Positions 33,118 to 47,260 of a stretch of 64,000 bases of DNA are shown here, one piece after another. A program made the position numbers and the translations under genes. The DNA is from Lepisosteus oculatus (taxonomy: Eukaryota; Chordata; Actinopteri; Semionotiformes; Lepisosteidae): assembly GCF_040954835.1 (NCBI RefSeq), contig NC_090711.1, positions 4,595,501 through 4,659,500 of the forward strand. The letters run 5' to 3'. Below the pieces are notes generated by a model, which ran no database searches, was not told the origin of the DNA, and saw only the letters and a list, made by a program, of their open reading frames with translations. How positions within the stretch are numbered: the stretch's first letter is position 1; each line of letters opens with the position of its first letter.

Positions 33118-36100
33118 TTGGTAAAATTTAACACAGTGAGCCACCTTAGCTACATTTTGCCATAACTGTACCATGCGTTATAATTAATGCCCACTTCATG
33201 TAAACTTGAGGTTTGTTAAACACTTGGAATAATTGCTTCTCTTTATTGTGCAACTGCTTGTCTCTCAGCACCTCTCTCAGTCATTGTTAAATAACGTTTT
33301 TTATCTGTGTGCAATTTAGAATATGTCTAAAACTTATTAAGTTTACTAACCTTTTTCAAATACCAAAAACTAGGGATCAACATTATATTTGGATTTGTAA
33401 CATATCTATATATTTCAATTTCTTACTGCTTCCTCAAATATGGTGAAAACATTTTTAGTTCACAAAAGGGAAAGATACAGTAACAGTTATAAACCTCATA
33501 CGGTATTAGGATGAATACCCACCATTCCAGGGTGAGAGTTAAGAGCAGCAGTGGCAATGAATTACAGGTATGATTACTAACTAACACGAAACTACAGAGA
33601 TTGAACTGTGCTGCAATTTCTCATTACACCAAACTGGAAATCATATGAAAGTAGCTATTTGCTGAACATTTCGAATCAACGTGTAATAGCACAAGACCAA
33701 ACTAAAGAAAGACAGTCAACCAAAAAAAGTTCTATACATTGTACCTGTAAGACACGGCATTGTCTGGATATATTGACAGAAAACAGTCAAATGGAACCCA
33801 ACAACATTTGAGAGCCTAATAGTTTATAAATGGCATGTAATTGTTTTCTAGACCTGAAGGAGTAGTCTTTTTTCATGATCACAATAAATGAACAACAGCA
33901 ATGTCCTGTGTCTTGCCAAAGACTTTTTACACCTTGAAAGATGACCAATGTATATTGGCATTATTCAACATTTTGAACAGGTGCAAAAGTGTGTGGTTTC
34001 CTTTTTTAACAAACAATATGCTAGAGAAGGGAGCTAACTTCTCTGAACCAGACAGTTATACTGTACAAGTCCAAACCGCACACACCATCACAGATCAACA
34101 TTGTATTTAAAGTTAGATTAACTGAAATTTGGGAGTCTAGCCTACAGATCCATTCTCCTGATTTGGGAAAATAATTTTCTTACATGAAACCACAGGGAGC
34201 TCTGTTTCTTTGTCTTTTTATTTTTATATTTTTCCATATGAGATGCAAGCCACCTGTCAGATCGTCTGGAGAGTGACAGAACATGCATTCTAAACACGGC
34301 GCAACAATGCTCTGCTTTCACAAAGCTAGCCAACACAGCTGTATAGTCAATTAGAAACTAAGCCTCCAAACTGGCAGTCTCTTCATGATCCTGAGTACAT
34401 CGAGTGTCGAGAAACTATGTTAAAGGGCATAGGGTCTTCATGGCATGAAAAGCCTTCAGCAAAAATCACAGAAACCTTGCACTTTCTGGACAGGCAACAA
34501 TCACTTCACTTAACATGGTAAACATAGCATTCATCCCCCAAAATATATATATATATGTTTATATATCTAATAATTAATGTATATACACATATATATAAAT
34601 TCTCATGATGCACATCATTTTAAACCTCAAAGCAGAAAAATAATTTTACACCCGAAGCATTTGTTACTCTAAAAGAAGAGCATTAAAAATTGCAGCGCTT
34701 CTTTTTAAATACTCATTAAATTAAAAAAAAACTGTTCTAAAATGAAAAATTATTAATTTTTTTGCAAGGAATATTGCAAATTAGAATGCTTAAAAAGCTT
34801 TTTTTTCTCAGTTGTAAACGTTACACAAACATCTCTCATCTCTGCATGAACACACAGCCAGACTTCACTTGATGCATTCTTGGCTATCTTCAGTGTATAC
34901 TGGGGATGTACTAACTGATAATGGCTTGAAGTAACAGAACAGGGCAATCGTGTCAAATGTACAGGAAAGCCTCTGTTTTATTTGACAAAGTACTAAAAAA
35001 TATTTTTTTCCAATGTTATAATTACAAACAATGCATGCGATACTTCTTGTATTTAATAAAGCAAAAACGAAAAATTTCAGAGGAAGGTTTTTTGTGGTAA
35101 GCCGGTATTCTTTAAGAAAAGTAAAGAATTGGAAAAAAGTTGCAGAGCTCAACCACAGTGTAATATAAACTTGCAAGGGCTTAGAAATATAAAGCTATTA
35201 ATCACTATATCCCCCAGAAGCAGCAACATTATAAATATTTAGATAAAATTAAGATTATTTTAGTCTTAGTTACCTTATCTGATAAAGGCATTTTTTTTGG
35301 CAAATCAAATGCCAAAGTTGTAGCCTGTGAAGTAAAAAATATATTACACTTTTTTTTGAAGAAAATAACAAAAAAATTTCTCTGACAATAAATCTATACA
35401 AGTGGTTTTAGAATACACATATATATATTTTCTAAATGGCTGGTCAATTTTTAAGCACATGTAAGTGTAGCAAATTAGCCAAAGGTCATTTCTTAGGTAT
35501 GGAGCAATGTTCACTTAAAACACGGGATCGGTACAGAAAAAATGTTTTTTTACCTCCCTTTGTACATAGTACAATAAATATACCTTAAAAAACCACATTG
35601 TGATCTGTATAAAAGATGCAGAAAATGTATGACTGGGTAAACTGTAACTATTTGGTAACTCAGCAAGGCTTATCTGTCAGGTTTAACTAATAACTGATAT
35701 GTATTTCTTGTCAATATCAGCCTGATGCACACTGCTAATTAAAATATAAGGCTCTTCCTTCCACAGAAGTGATCCCACTGTGTCGGGACTGAGGCACATT
35801 ATGGGAAAGAAGACTTACTGAACGTCATCCGTTAAGGAGAGATGCCTAAAAAATGTTCCTTTCTGATATCGTCAAGAATTATATCAAAAGCTTCGCAAGA
35901 GCTGGAGGTAATACAGTTGCCCTCAGATTTATGCTGCAGAAACACATGAAAACGTGTTAGTGCATATCGACAGAATGATTTCAAAGGACGTATAGGTTAT
36001 ATGAATAATATTTCAAGAACTGGGTACAGTGCCAGATGTACAATCACCTCTCTCCAACAGAGCAGTGGATAGCAAACTGGAACAGCAACAATGGTATGTC

Positions 36101-37057
36101 CCTAATTTATCATACTGATTATGAGTACCAATCTACACTCAGGAACACACATACAGTACATTATATGTATATACACTGTGCATATATATATATATGATAT
36201 ACATAATTGGAATTTGATTATTAATTATCTCTGGCCATTTCAAGATGCTTGAAAGCTGAACTGTCTACACATACTTCTGTTTCTGCCTTGTCTAAAAGTC
36301 TTCCTAAAAGGATCCGCTTTCTAATGCTGTGAAAGGGACAGAGCAAATTAATATTTACATTCCCATAATTCTTGCCGACTGCTTGCTCTTAAAAGACACC
36401 ATAACCCTGAGAGGTGTTCTATGTAAGATACATATTCTATGTATATACACATACACACAGCTGCATACACATATGCATTTAATAGGGAACAAATGCCTCA
36501 GGTGAATTTAATTTAAAAATGAATACATTAAAATCATTTTGCCCACTTTTACACCTTTGATCCATGTAAGAGTAACACTATTAAAACTTTAACTAAAACA
36601 CCCCTTTGGTGGTCTTTCGTTATTTGGCTATCTTGTCAAATATTCTCTTTGCAACCTTTTTTAAACTTTGATAGAATCTGACTGTGCACAAACCCAATCC
36701 GTAAACTAAGTAAGCAGTTGCAAGTGTCATTTATTATGAAAGACCCTGCCTTCTTGGTTCTGTGGAATCCAGTCTAGCAATTCTCGGAACGCAGCATGAG
36801 GTACCTTCAGTATGCCCATGCCAGACTGCTGTCCGCAACACGAGTGATAATGACCATAAAACGCTAGTTTACTGGCTGTACTTTGTTTGAAAGTAGTTGC
36901 TTTCCACTGGGTGACTCTACTGCAGCTAAAGCCTTCTGATCCAAAGGCTGCTGCTGATGTTTATTCTTCACCAGCTCAAATAGTATTTAACATTTTAAAA
37001 TGACCTGAAAAAAATAATCTTTGATTTTTTTAGACAATTAAACAGCTAAACCATGCA

Positions 37058-37082
37058 CAACAACAACAACAACAGCAGCAAC
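37058..37082 (+). repeat. (CAA)n microsatellite
   Basis: A short CAA-triplet run changing to CAG near its end. It lies in noncoding sequence downstream of rgs19. Confidence 0.8.
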
Positions 37083-37818
37083 AAAAAACAGCCGTCATTC
37101 GATATTTTATCCCCTATGTGTTTTGGGAAGGGATCAGTTACAGTAAGTGTGGGAGCTAGAAGCTCTATAGCACCTCACCTCAGAAATTAGAGCCTTTGAC
37201 ATAATTTTCCACAGAATATTCCACAGAATATGGGCTTCTTTCATAATGAATTAGCTGGACTGCAAAGCTTGATGTTCCAAACTGATTTATACACCCCGAA
37301 TATGAGTACATGTATTAAACAGTGGCATTGTCTACTTGACACTGGGATGCATTTTAGCACGGTAAACCCTAATCGTCCTTTCTTTAGCTTTGTAAACAAT
37401 CGCTGGCAGCCCCACCCCTAGTTCAGGTCAATTTAAACTCCCACCTCATCAACATCAACAAACACACCAGAAAGACAGTGGAAAGGTCAGGTTCACAAGA
37501 GTAAAAGGCCAGCGGTGATCAGCTCTACCACCGTTTTAGAACTTTTAATAGGCTCCAGCGTCTTATTGCAGCGTTCTTTACAGTTCTCCTCCATTCGTGT
37601 GGCATCAGGGAAAAAAAAAAGAATAAAAATCAGTAGTAAACGCTGTAGTAGCTGTACGCATAGTAGTGGAATGATAGAAGAATATCATGTGATGACCCTG
37701 TTTCTTCCAGTTAGTCTGTAGATCAGCAATTCCAACATGGCAAGTTAAAAAGGGGTAAAAAATAAAATCCATAAGGATCTGGATTCTCCTTAGTGGTTGT
37801 GCAGTGGAGAGAGGGGGC

Positions 37819-40800
37819 CTATGACTCTGAGGAGGAACGAGAACCACTCTGAAGCAGTGACTTGTATATAGGCGAGTTCAGAAACCTAGGGTAGGAGTCT
37901 CTGTGCATTAGGGTGTAAATTTGAAGCTGCGCATCTTCAAATGTTTGAGAGGTGGGCTCCTGCATTTTCCTGTTAATGACTTCACGGACTCTTGAATCAA
38001 GGCTTACCTGCATGACATAAAAAAATAAAAGCAGAAAAAAAATTAAAATGACAAGAAGATACAATAAACATCAAGAATTAGGCTGGAGTGAGACACACCT
38101 TTCATGAAAAGATTCCTGTTAAAGCAAGGCCTTAAAACTGGCTGCTTTTTATGGTTTGTTGAAGAATAAAGTCCTCTGTGTTGTCACAATATGATCATTC
38201 TCAAAATAAAGAGCAAATTACATAAGGCTGAGATCATGTAATTTAGCTTAATCTACAGAGACTTTAATTAATTCAAGTTTGATCTTACTAAGGAAAAGTG
38301 CTCTGAAAATGTATATGCAGAGGTTAAAAAATTAAACATAAAAGAATTGTAGTTTAGATGAAGAAAGAAACAGCTTCATCTCCTTATAGAAAAACCCTTG
38401 AAATTTAATGCCACCAAAGCACAGTGCTAATAGAAAATGTAAAAAAATAATTTTAGTAAAAACATGGGTCCCTCTACATGAAGCAAACATATCACATTAT
38501 TTATTTTATATTGCCAACACACATATACAGTACTATGATATTCTTTGTTTCACTCATTTCAGTTTAACTGCTGAATTTAAAACCACCAAAAAGCAAACAC
38601 TGGAGTTCCTGGATTTGTAATAAAATTGGTACTTTCAGAATAAGTATCACTAGTTACTATAAATTATGAAAGTAGTCTGCATTATACTTCCAAATAAAGA
38701 CTACAACTTAATTTAACACTCCAAATCTGGGGCTGAGAATGGCACATACAAATGTTTTATCAATTACATGTATTTAAATTTATAGTATTGATAGAGTGAT
38801 ATAAACTAAACACTAGACCAACTGTATGACAGTAATAGACCATAATCCTAATCGTAGTCTGAATCAAATCTGTAACTGATGAATAATATTTCTCATTAAA
38901 CCTTTCCCAAAAGGACATCAGGTTAAGCTACCTTTGTATAAACTGTACTGCCTTTAACATTATATGAGTGCAGTGAAAAAGCTCATACATGTACTGGACT
39001 ACATGGGCTAACGTTTCAGTTAAAAAAGAACAATAAAGTCTTTCTCCATCCACATAGACCAAAATTCATTATTACTTGTTCTCCAGCATAGCTAGAGATA
39101 GCTACAGCTAAGAAGCATGTATAATAAAAAGAATCGTATTGATTATATACTGAACTCATTCTAACTGAGGAAAAAAAAGCAATTGCGATTTGATAGAAAT
39201 GAAACATATCTAATACATCTTTTAAACATTAATCAGACTCTTAAATTGCTTTTGTGCATTTCATTTCCTTTGGAATTCAAAAGGTTTCCGTTCCCTCTTT
39301 GCTTATTTAACCACAGAAACAAGAGCATAGAAATTAACTACAGACTAATGTGTGAAAGAAAATATATGTACTGTATTATATGAAAAAATCACAATTTCAA
39401 AGCGCATAGCTGTTTTAAAAACAATTCCAGGAAAGAGAAATAATTAAGTAAAAACAATACATTCTTATTCAACACAATGACCAGAAAAAAAGCTATTTTA
39501 AGGAAATGAAAGTAACCCTTTCTGAAAAGCTATTCTACGCATATCTTAAATGTCATTTCTAACAGGCAAAAACATGCATGCTGTGTGACACTTGTGAAAA
39601 AGTAAGTCTCGCGATTCGGTTCCATCCCCAACAGGCTTTTAACAAAGTCTTATATGTATAATGTTTCCTTTATTTTACAGTACTAATAAAACTGAGTGGC
39701 TTGTAGATTAAAGCAATCTGTTGTCACGGGGTTGCTGGTATTCTAAACATATACATCAAAGACAGTTTCTTTTATGAACTGACTTTGGTTCTCTACGTAA
39801 CTGACTTAAACATGTGTGTAGTCTGTGCATCATTAAGAGCATTTCTAATGATTGCATTCATTCACATATTACCTCCTTGGGTGAGAGTATGGAAATGTAA
39901 TCCTCATAGATCATCCGTGCTTTCTCTTCAATGACCGATTTGTTGATTTCTTTCTTGAGGTCTTCACAAGCCAACCAAAACAGCATGTTCTCCTCACTGT
40001 ACTCAGTCCTTAAGAATTCCCTGAAGACGTTTCTTCCTGCTGGATTTTTCATCAGCTTGTCAAAGGACTGTGCCCAAATGCGCATCTCCTCTGTTGATGG
40101 TTTGGTGCTACATGAGAAGAAAGAGAGAAATGTATTGCCAGGTCTCCCGAGTGCCTCCACCATTTAAGGTACTTGCTGGGAGCATGTGCCTTAATGAGCC
40201 TTGTGGTCCATGTCACTGGTTTGAACCCAGGCCATGTCATTAGTTAACTGTGACCTGCGGTGCATGATTATTTGAGCACACAAAGGGTAGACTGGATAAA
40301 ATTAACTAACCAGGATCAACTCCTGGGACGGTTACAAATGGAACATGCATCCCAGTCAAAATCCTTAGAAATTTCACTTGAGAAGCTGGTGACCAATTAA
40401 GCCACTAGTAAGCTGATTTGGTTGTTCAGAGCTGAGTTAAAATGAACTACAGGAGAAAGTGAAATTTTTACAAGTTGCCTGAATATGTTTTTTAAAAATA
40501 AAAATCTACGCTCACATTAAATTCACAATGAACACATTGATATTTAGAAGAGAACGTTAAGTGACTCAACATGCAAGGCTCCATGGTGTGAAGCAGACAG
40601 GACTCTTCCAGTGGACGGGAACAAATATACCATATACCGTAGAGGAGACCTTTTGGCTGGACGTTGGGAATCTGACGAATAGCTGTCACCTCTAACTTGT
40701 TAGTTTTTTAATAAAATTCTCCCTTTCTAAGATTGTTGCAACCCATGAGTTTACCGGTGTTAAACCTGATGCTGATGACCAGAGCTGTCTGGTTTTACTC

Positions 40801-43800
40801 AGTTTATATACTGGGAGATCCACTCTTCCCCAGTGTTTGCATCCTCACAAGGATTTAGGAAGATTTTGACAGGACTCTTTCATTCACTGGAGTGATATTC
40901 AAGATGCTGTGCTCCGTCTCTCACCCCTCCAGCATCTTTGACTTCGGCACACAAAGCAACAGTTATTAAAGAACTACATCTCTAACATAACATAACTACC
41001 ATATTGTGTGATCATACTGTAATTCTGGTCAGCAGAGGGAATAAAAAAAGTCAGGTTCATGTCCTAACAGCAGGCCCAACTAAATTTCAATCATTTATTG
41101 GATGGATTTTTTGTAAAAGACTGGCTCAAACTATTGCGGAACCTACAATGGCTCTTAACACAACAAGAAAAATGTGGACCACATCCTGTGGAAAAATGTG
41201 GAAAAGGGAGGTATGTAGATAAAATAAATAACATAAAGGGAAAGTCAGATTCAAATTGAAGGTTAAAAGAAAAAAAACCTAATGAAATGGAGAATACATG
41301 TAAAAAAAAACGGAGGAGAAGCAGACTCACCAAGCTTCACAGTTTGGTATGGTCTCCAGCTTGGTCTCCTGGGACTTCCTTCGTGTCCGGTTCTCATCTT
41401 CATTCCTAACAGTAAGACTGAAAGGTAGTAAACGGCATTAAGAAATAACGGCACGCTTACTAAAGTCACCTCTGGTGTCTTCTTCTTCCAGCCCACACTC
41501 GTACTGTAGAAAGATGCCTTTTTCACCCTTAACTGGAGGCCCGCAGCAACAGCAATAGCAACAGGGCTGCTACTGGATTCAAAGTGACATTAGGAAAGTT
41601 TCACATGGAGAAGAGCTCATGGCCCAGAGTTGATACTTGTCTCTGCTTCCTCCTAGAAGCCGACGTGTCAAACCGCTAATAACGCACAATGATCTTGATT
41701 CAACTCATTATTCTACCGCACTATGAAAAAATCAAGTGTGGGCTATTTTTATGTAATGGCTTAGATTTTTAGTAATTTTAAAGTAATAATACGAGTCACC
41801 CATCACTGAGTGTTGGCATTTGATATTAAATTAAAACTGCTACCACGATCATCAATAAATCATTCATTGGGTCAGATCAGTTTTTGGCAGCTTACGGAAA
41901 GGAGAATGAACTTTTTAGAACATGCTTCTTAATTTTGGTTTTATGTCTAAAAGTAACACCCTTTTGTGCACCCTCTTTCCTGCTCCGTTTTGATGACTTC
42001 GTGGTGATGTTGGCATCTGCAGAAATGAAGACAACTACACAATATATATTACAGAAGTACATATAGTATAATGCAAAAAGAAAATACTCTCTTTTTCATA
42101 TACAATCTAAAGTCCAAAATAAGAATACACCAGAAAACTGCTTTCCACAAGAAGGCCATCAAAAAGCTGTGCAACAGTGATTGCATTTTTTATAACACAG
42201 CCTTTGGAGTGAGTTGCAGGTGGCATGTTGAGCTCTGTTTCAATATGTCTGCTAACTGCTTTACTCAGAATTTTGGCTAACTTCATTTTAAATTACAAAC
42301 CACAGAATGAACAATGGTTCCTGTTTGCAACACAGCTTTTTTTCTCTGGTCTTGCTTGATATAAAGGTTCTTCCTTTGCAAAGAAGGGCATGGCTATGCA
42401 GTTGGCCCATCTACTTCCTTAAAGAAGAATTTCTTGTCTTAACAGCCTGCGAGTTGTAATTTCCTGAAATGAACCTCCACCTGCAAGATCAAGTGCATCT
42501 CACCATGCCTCAGTGCAGCCCTAATTAGAACACGTCACATTATGAGAGCCACCAAAAACAGTTCCTTATTACTTCTTCATTTCCAACTACCAAAACTACT
42601 TTAATTAAAACACACAAGTACTGAACGCACAGCCACTGCACCGCAGATTCCAAAAGGCTAAAATCTCACACCCTCCCCTTATTTAAGTTTTGCATAAGGC
42701 TTGCATGTGAGCGTTTGCTAAAATTATTTTAATTATACAAATCAAAGTGCATTTGAAATAAATCTTAACGAGTATAGTGAATGTATCACTTGAGTTTTTA
42801 ATTATTTTCAGACAGCAAGCTAGCAAGCTCTCAAATCCAGTAAATTGGCATCAGACACAAATAAATATTTCAAACAGATTTATGTCGCTTACAGTAAGTG
42901 TAGAATAATTACTATGAGAAAGTGAATGGTCAGAGTATTCCCATGCATTCAATAACATTGAACTGACTGAAGGAAAGAAAGTAAATACAATCTTTTGTAC
43001 TTCCTAAAGAGTTTTGGCAGCTTTATACTGGCTTTCCAGGCAGCAGGGTACCGGCTCTATGCAAGTAGAAACAGCAGAAGCTGCCAAATCTTTCTGCCAA
43101 TGCAATACCAAGAACTCTCCTTTAGGGGATGTGCAGATGTGGATTATTTCAGGATTTTCTGAAGCACACACAAAACATCTTAAGAGTACTGTCCTTTCCT
43201 AAAAGATTTCACAGCTGAAATTATCTTCAGTGGTCTACAATTGTCTTTTCCACAGTGAAACGAACACTGCAGTGAATTTTCAACAGAATGCAGGGTTAAA
43301 GTTAATGTTCAAAGTTTTTGGTATTTTCTGGAAATAATTGTATATTTTTGTTCTGAGAACATTTGCATGGTTTCCTTTGTGATGGAGCATCACATGACTT
43401 TGAAATTATCCTTATCAGGAAATCAGCTATAAAATGCTATGAATGTGTTTGCATCTCCAGCACAGTGAAGCCGATCACATACTGTACAGTATATTTTACT
43501 TAAGTGCCTGATGCGGTTAGTCTGAACTTGCACGACTTAATTAGGGGGGTTGTTACGTTACATCTGGTAATTACAAAAATAAGTACAACTGTTTAACTGG
43601 AGCTGTGTTTCCAACAGTTGAACAGAATGTCTTGGAAACATAGGTGCAGGTCTATAAAAGGGATCAAACAGCAAAGTAGCCTGAATTTTTATTTATTCTA
43701 AATTAATAAGTAAGGCATTCCAAAGTCTGCAGGAAACACAATTCATAACCACTCGATTTGGAGAATGCTTTTACATGACTGGTACTGATGTTACTTTCTT

Positions 43801-46800
43801 AGTAGCAACAATATAAAGCAGCTTTCTCCCATGCTAATTTTAATAAACGTGAATTTGATAAGTTGTAATGCCAACATCTGATTTTAAAGGAAAAAACATC
43901 TTCCTCTTCATAATTCATACAGCAGATATTCTCATGCAAGATTCATGTCTCATTACGTCTGCAGTCACTTACGTTTTTTTTCCTTTGGGAGGGGGTGCCC
44001 GTGTGTGTGGGGGGTTCCCTACGAATACTGTACTTTGTACATTATCACACTTGCTGCTAGAAACCGGATGCAAGAGATTAAAAGTGTTCATCCTCCTGCC
44101 TGAAATATTTGTTTGTGAAGCCCTTTGTGCTCCCTAGTTTTGGACAATAAACATGTGATTCTGCAAAAGAGATGCCTCTTAAAAAGAACCTAAATTTGTC
44201 AGGCTCATCATTATGTCCTAGATACTCACTAACAAAATGACAAGGGACTTGAAGCAAAAGAAACAATAAGGAGAGGATCGCAAATTTGTTTTCAATACCC
44301 GGTACGTTCTTTGGCTCACTTCCAACATTCCATTGTGAATGTCAGATTGTGTGAGTTAGGTGTGCAGTCTTGCAGTGCAATCTATAGCAAGCAACAGCAA
44401 TAACTTTTTGGCTCTGCTTTGACAGCATGCCCCAACTGCTTCCACATCCCAGCAGTGCTACAGTACTGTACCTGTCTGTCTCCTATTGGAAACATTCCTG
44501 CAGGTAAAGTTTTTTTGGTGGTTTCCTCTTCATGTTTATGACAGGTCCCGTTTGACCTATTTTCAAACAAAACAGATACCGTGCATTTTGTGCAAAGGAA
44601 GGAGACCCATGCCGAGTCATGTTAGGGCTTCACAATGACAAAACGGAATTCTTCCAATGCAACTCTGGTTTCCAGATAAAAGGGATTGGTTTGGGCTCAT
44701 TTTCAAATTCAAGAACACACAGCAGAGAGCAAGGATTTAACGTAAGAAGGGTACAAACGAGAAGAGGCCATTCAGCCCATTTTGTTTGTTTGATAATTTA
44801 ATATTTAAGGTATCTGTCTTATGATGCTTAAAACTGAGTACAAGGACAATATTCTAAGTGAGGTATTACTAGTGCATTGTAAAGCTTAAGCATAACTTCC
44901 CTGGAGTTAAAGTTGCTACTGTTACAGTTGTACTGTATATACCCAAGGATTTTTTCCTTTTTTATGTCTCCACATTGTCTTGATAGGGATTTAGAAAATT
45001 CAGCATAGTCATCCAGATTCCCTTTCTACACAGCTTTCCACAGCTCAGAAGCACTCCTGAGATATATAAGGTAAGATCCTAGGACCACAGTGCATCACTT
45101 TGCACTCATTGATGTTCAGGTTCACTTATCGTATGTCTGAAATGACGCCATGATTTTGCCAAAGTCTCTTAGTAATTGTCCTGCTGCTTGCCACTGTTTC
45201 TTTTCTTGGATTATTAAAAGTGAATATTCATGACACCAGGTTTTTTTTATCAACCAGAAAATAATAAACTCTTAATAACTGAATTTTTCTAGTACTGTGA
45301 AAAAGTGTGGCATGGATTAAATGAACAAAGGCAAATATACTGCATACTGAACTATATCTGTAGCCAGAATATACAATTATTAAAATTACTAAGGTTGTCA
45401 AATTCTGAAACAGGAAAAACTCGTAACATAGTGTTGTATACTGATATTGTATATATAAACAAGATACACCATAGCATGTGTCTGTTCATCTTAATCCAAC
45501 CTGGTTTAAAACAACAGTAATGTTGCTGGAAGGTAACACCACACTTAATCTTTGAACCAATACTGCAATCACTGCATTACGAATCACGTGACTTAATGCA
45601 ACAAATACAGTCAGTCAGCTTCTAGTCTTGTAAAGCATCTTTTTGTTGCTTCTTTAATCTGCCCTGTTGTCAGATTCTGATACCTCCAAACTACCACCAA
45701 ATAAAGTTCAAGCCATTGTGTACTATAAGGTTACTGAAGAGTTTTAATGAAAGAAAAAAGCTGACAAATGGTTTAAATCACGTGGGACACACATTTGACG
45801 ATTCCAGGGACAACAGTTTCATTCAGAAAAATCCTATAACACATGGATTTCCTTATGAAGGAGTTATCCCATACTGTATTACAGTTAGACTTAATGTGTG
45901 TGTTTGAGCATTGACCCCTTTTCACATCAGATCCAAGCTGAGTGTAAATTGGAACTGGAGCCCAGACCATGAACACGGCCGCCTATACTGGCAAGAAAGC
46001 CTATAACCTAAAAGCAAAACAGCAAGCAACGAAATAATACATTTATTACAGTTGCATTCTTTACATAACAGGCCCTAGGATAAAGATGTACAGTGGCATT
46101 ACTGTATGTCACTTTTTTCTGCTGATAGTTAATATCAGAGTTAAAATCCAATGCAATTGATTTGGTTGAGCTGGCCATGATTCAAGAATGATTTCCAGTG
46201 AAAACATATACTGTATACATTTCCCTTTTAACCTTTCACCTTTACCTTGCGATTTCATCAATAAAGAGGATTCATCACTCAAAAGCACCTTTGATAATGT
46301 AAAATCACTCTGAAGGACACCACAAACAGCAGGTTATGAAATGAGGGTTAATAGTTACATAAATAAATAACAAATCTGTATGAAGTGACAGTTACAAAAA
46401 ATATAACAAAGTGCACTGGAGTCCCAGCCTCTGTACAAAACAACAGTACTGTATATTTCTTATAAGCTAGTTTTCATCAGCTGTAGGCCTTGAAATTAGG
46501 ATGCTATATTCTCTGCTGTTATTGAGCAATTATTTTGCACTCAAGTTCATATATAAATGCAAAACAGCAGTGAAAAACACAATAAAATACAGTATCTGTT
46601 TTTAATATAAATATAGATGATTGCAAATGAACCTTTTTCAGGTATTACAGTACTTGTTAGGAATGATACAGAGATGGAGGCTCACTGTAAAGGTTTCAGT
46701 ATTGAAAAAAACACTGCTTTACTGACCCTTCTAAGAGAATAAAATAAATAATACAGAGCCTATATATTTAATATTCTGCCTTAAAAATAAAACAAACTAT

Positions 46801-47260
46801 GAAGAATAACATTTTGTTACATACTGTAGCTTTCAGTGAACATTTTCAAAGACATTTTGTTTCTTGAGTCATTAATAAGTTATTTTTGCATATTTATCCA
46901 TTTAAACTGGGCATAGGCACTAAAAACCATCTCCCCAGTCACCACCCTTCCAAAAAATGATTTTGAGAGCATTTCCCCAATGGACAGATGATCCAACAAC
47001 ACCAACAACAGCAAAAATGATTCAACTTCCAAAGGAACAGAAAGGGAAAACAAGCTGTTTCACAGGTATATTTACCTGCTACACATGCGCCGCATTTCGT
47101 AGCAAATAGATTGTATGACGTACCATGAGCAGCTACAACAGCAGCACCAGCAAAAGCAGCAGGTGTTGGGACGCTGGTGGCCAGCCTGTTGTGCCCTGTT
47201 TGGGGAGGTCTCATTCCGCGCCATCGGAGGCTCTCTCTCTGCCGGGACAGGGCCTGTATA
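37819..47260 (-). CDS. rgs19: Regulator of G-protein signalling 19 (GAIP), RZ subfamily
   Basis: GTPase-activating protein for Galpha-i class subunits, membrane-anchored by palmitoylated cysteines. Minus-strand coding exons are 47260-47124, 41405-41331, 40107-39873 and 38007-37819. They join in frame (phases 2, 2, 0) with GT-AG sites. They encode an N-terminal segment, a cysteine string (CCFCWCCCCSCSW), a short basic linker (NEDENRTRRKSQETK), and an RGS domain. The domain starts at WAQSFDKLM, contains FLRTEYSEENMLFWLACEDL and the DAQLQIYTLMHRDSYPRFL segment, and the protein ends SSSES and TAG (37821-37819). KKMQEP-like RKMQEP and the PIYKSLL/SSSES tail fit RGS19 better than RGS17 or RGS20, and synteny agrees. 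The first in-frame ATG in these exons is at 47224-47222 (MARNETS, 199 residues). Human RGS19 is 217 residues as I recall, so an upstream coding exon may exist. No lesion. Confidence 0.92.
40140..40335 (+). repeat. tRNA-derived SINE relic in rgs19 intron
   Basis: CACTGGTTTGAACCCAGGCC resembles a tRNA B-box. It is followed by a CATTAGTTAACTGTGACC and GGTGCATGATTATTTGAGC stretch that I recognise, diverged, as the body of a fish SINE. It lies just upstream of the third firm rgs19 exon (40107-39873) on the coding strand, within 35 bases of the acceptor. Confidence 0.45.
44742..45213 (+). repeat. Dispersed fish repeat family A, longest copy
   Basis: It begins with ACAAACGAGAAGAGGCCATT and CAGCCCATTTTGTTTG, and continues with GTGAGGTATTACTAGTGCAT and TGTAAAGCTTAAGCATAACTTCC. 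It ends with TTTGCACTCATTGATGTTCAGG. This covers both ends of family A with a deletion inside, so the family extends to at least 450 bases. Confidence 0.6.

Larger units (their letters stand above)
28895..37818 (-). other. AT-rich convergent spacer, possible long rgs19 3' UTR
   Basis: About 8.9 kb with no supportable coding exon between the ends of tcea2 and rgs19. It contains short AT runs (near 34543 and 36183), a 12 G run at 33106-33117, and a (CAA)n run at 37058-37082. A minus-strand ATTAAA at 37549-37544, with a TGGTAG-type G/T stretch after it, could end rgs19 after about 275 bases. An AATAAA at 28917-28912 on the minus strand could end a very long 3' UTR. Which is used cannot be told from sequence. 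No repeat family is recognised here, which is unusual for its length in this window. Confidence 0.35.

Noticed and set aside
39858-40163. Longer reading of the rgs19 RGS exon beginning MVEALGRPG
   Set aside because: The first 18 codons are intron read-through upstream of the acceptor at 40109-40108.
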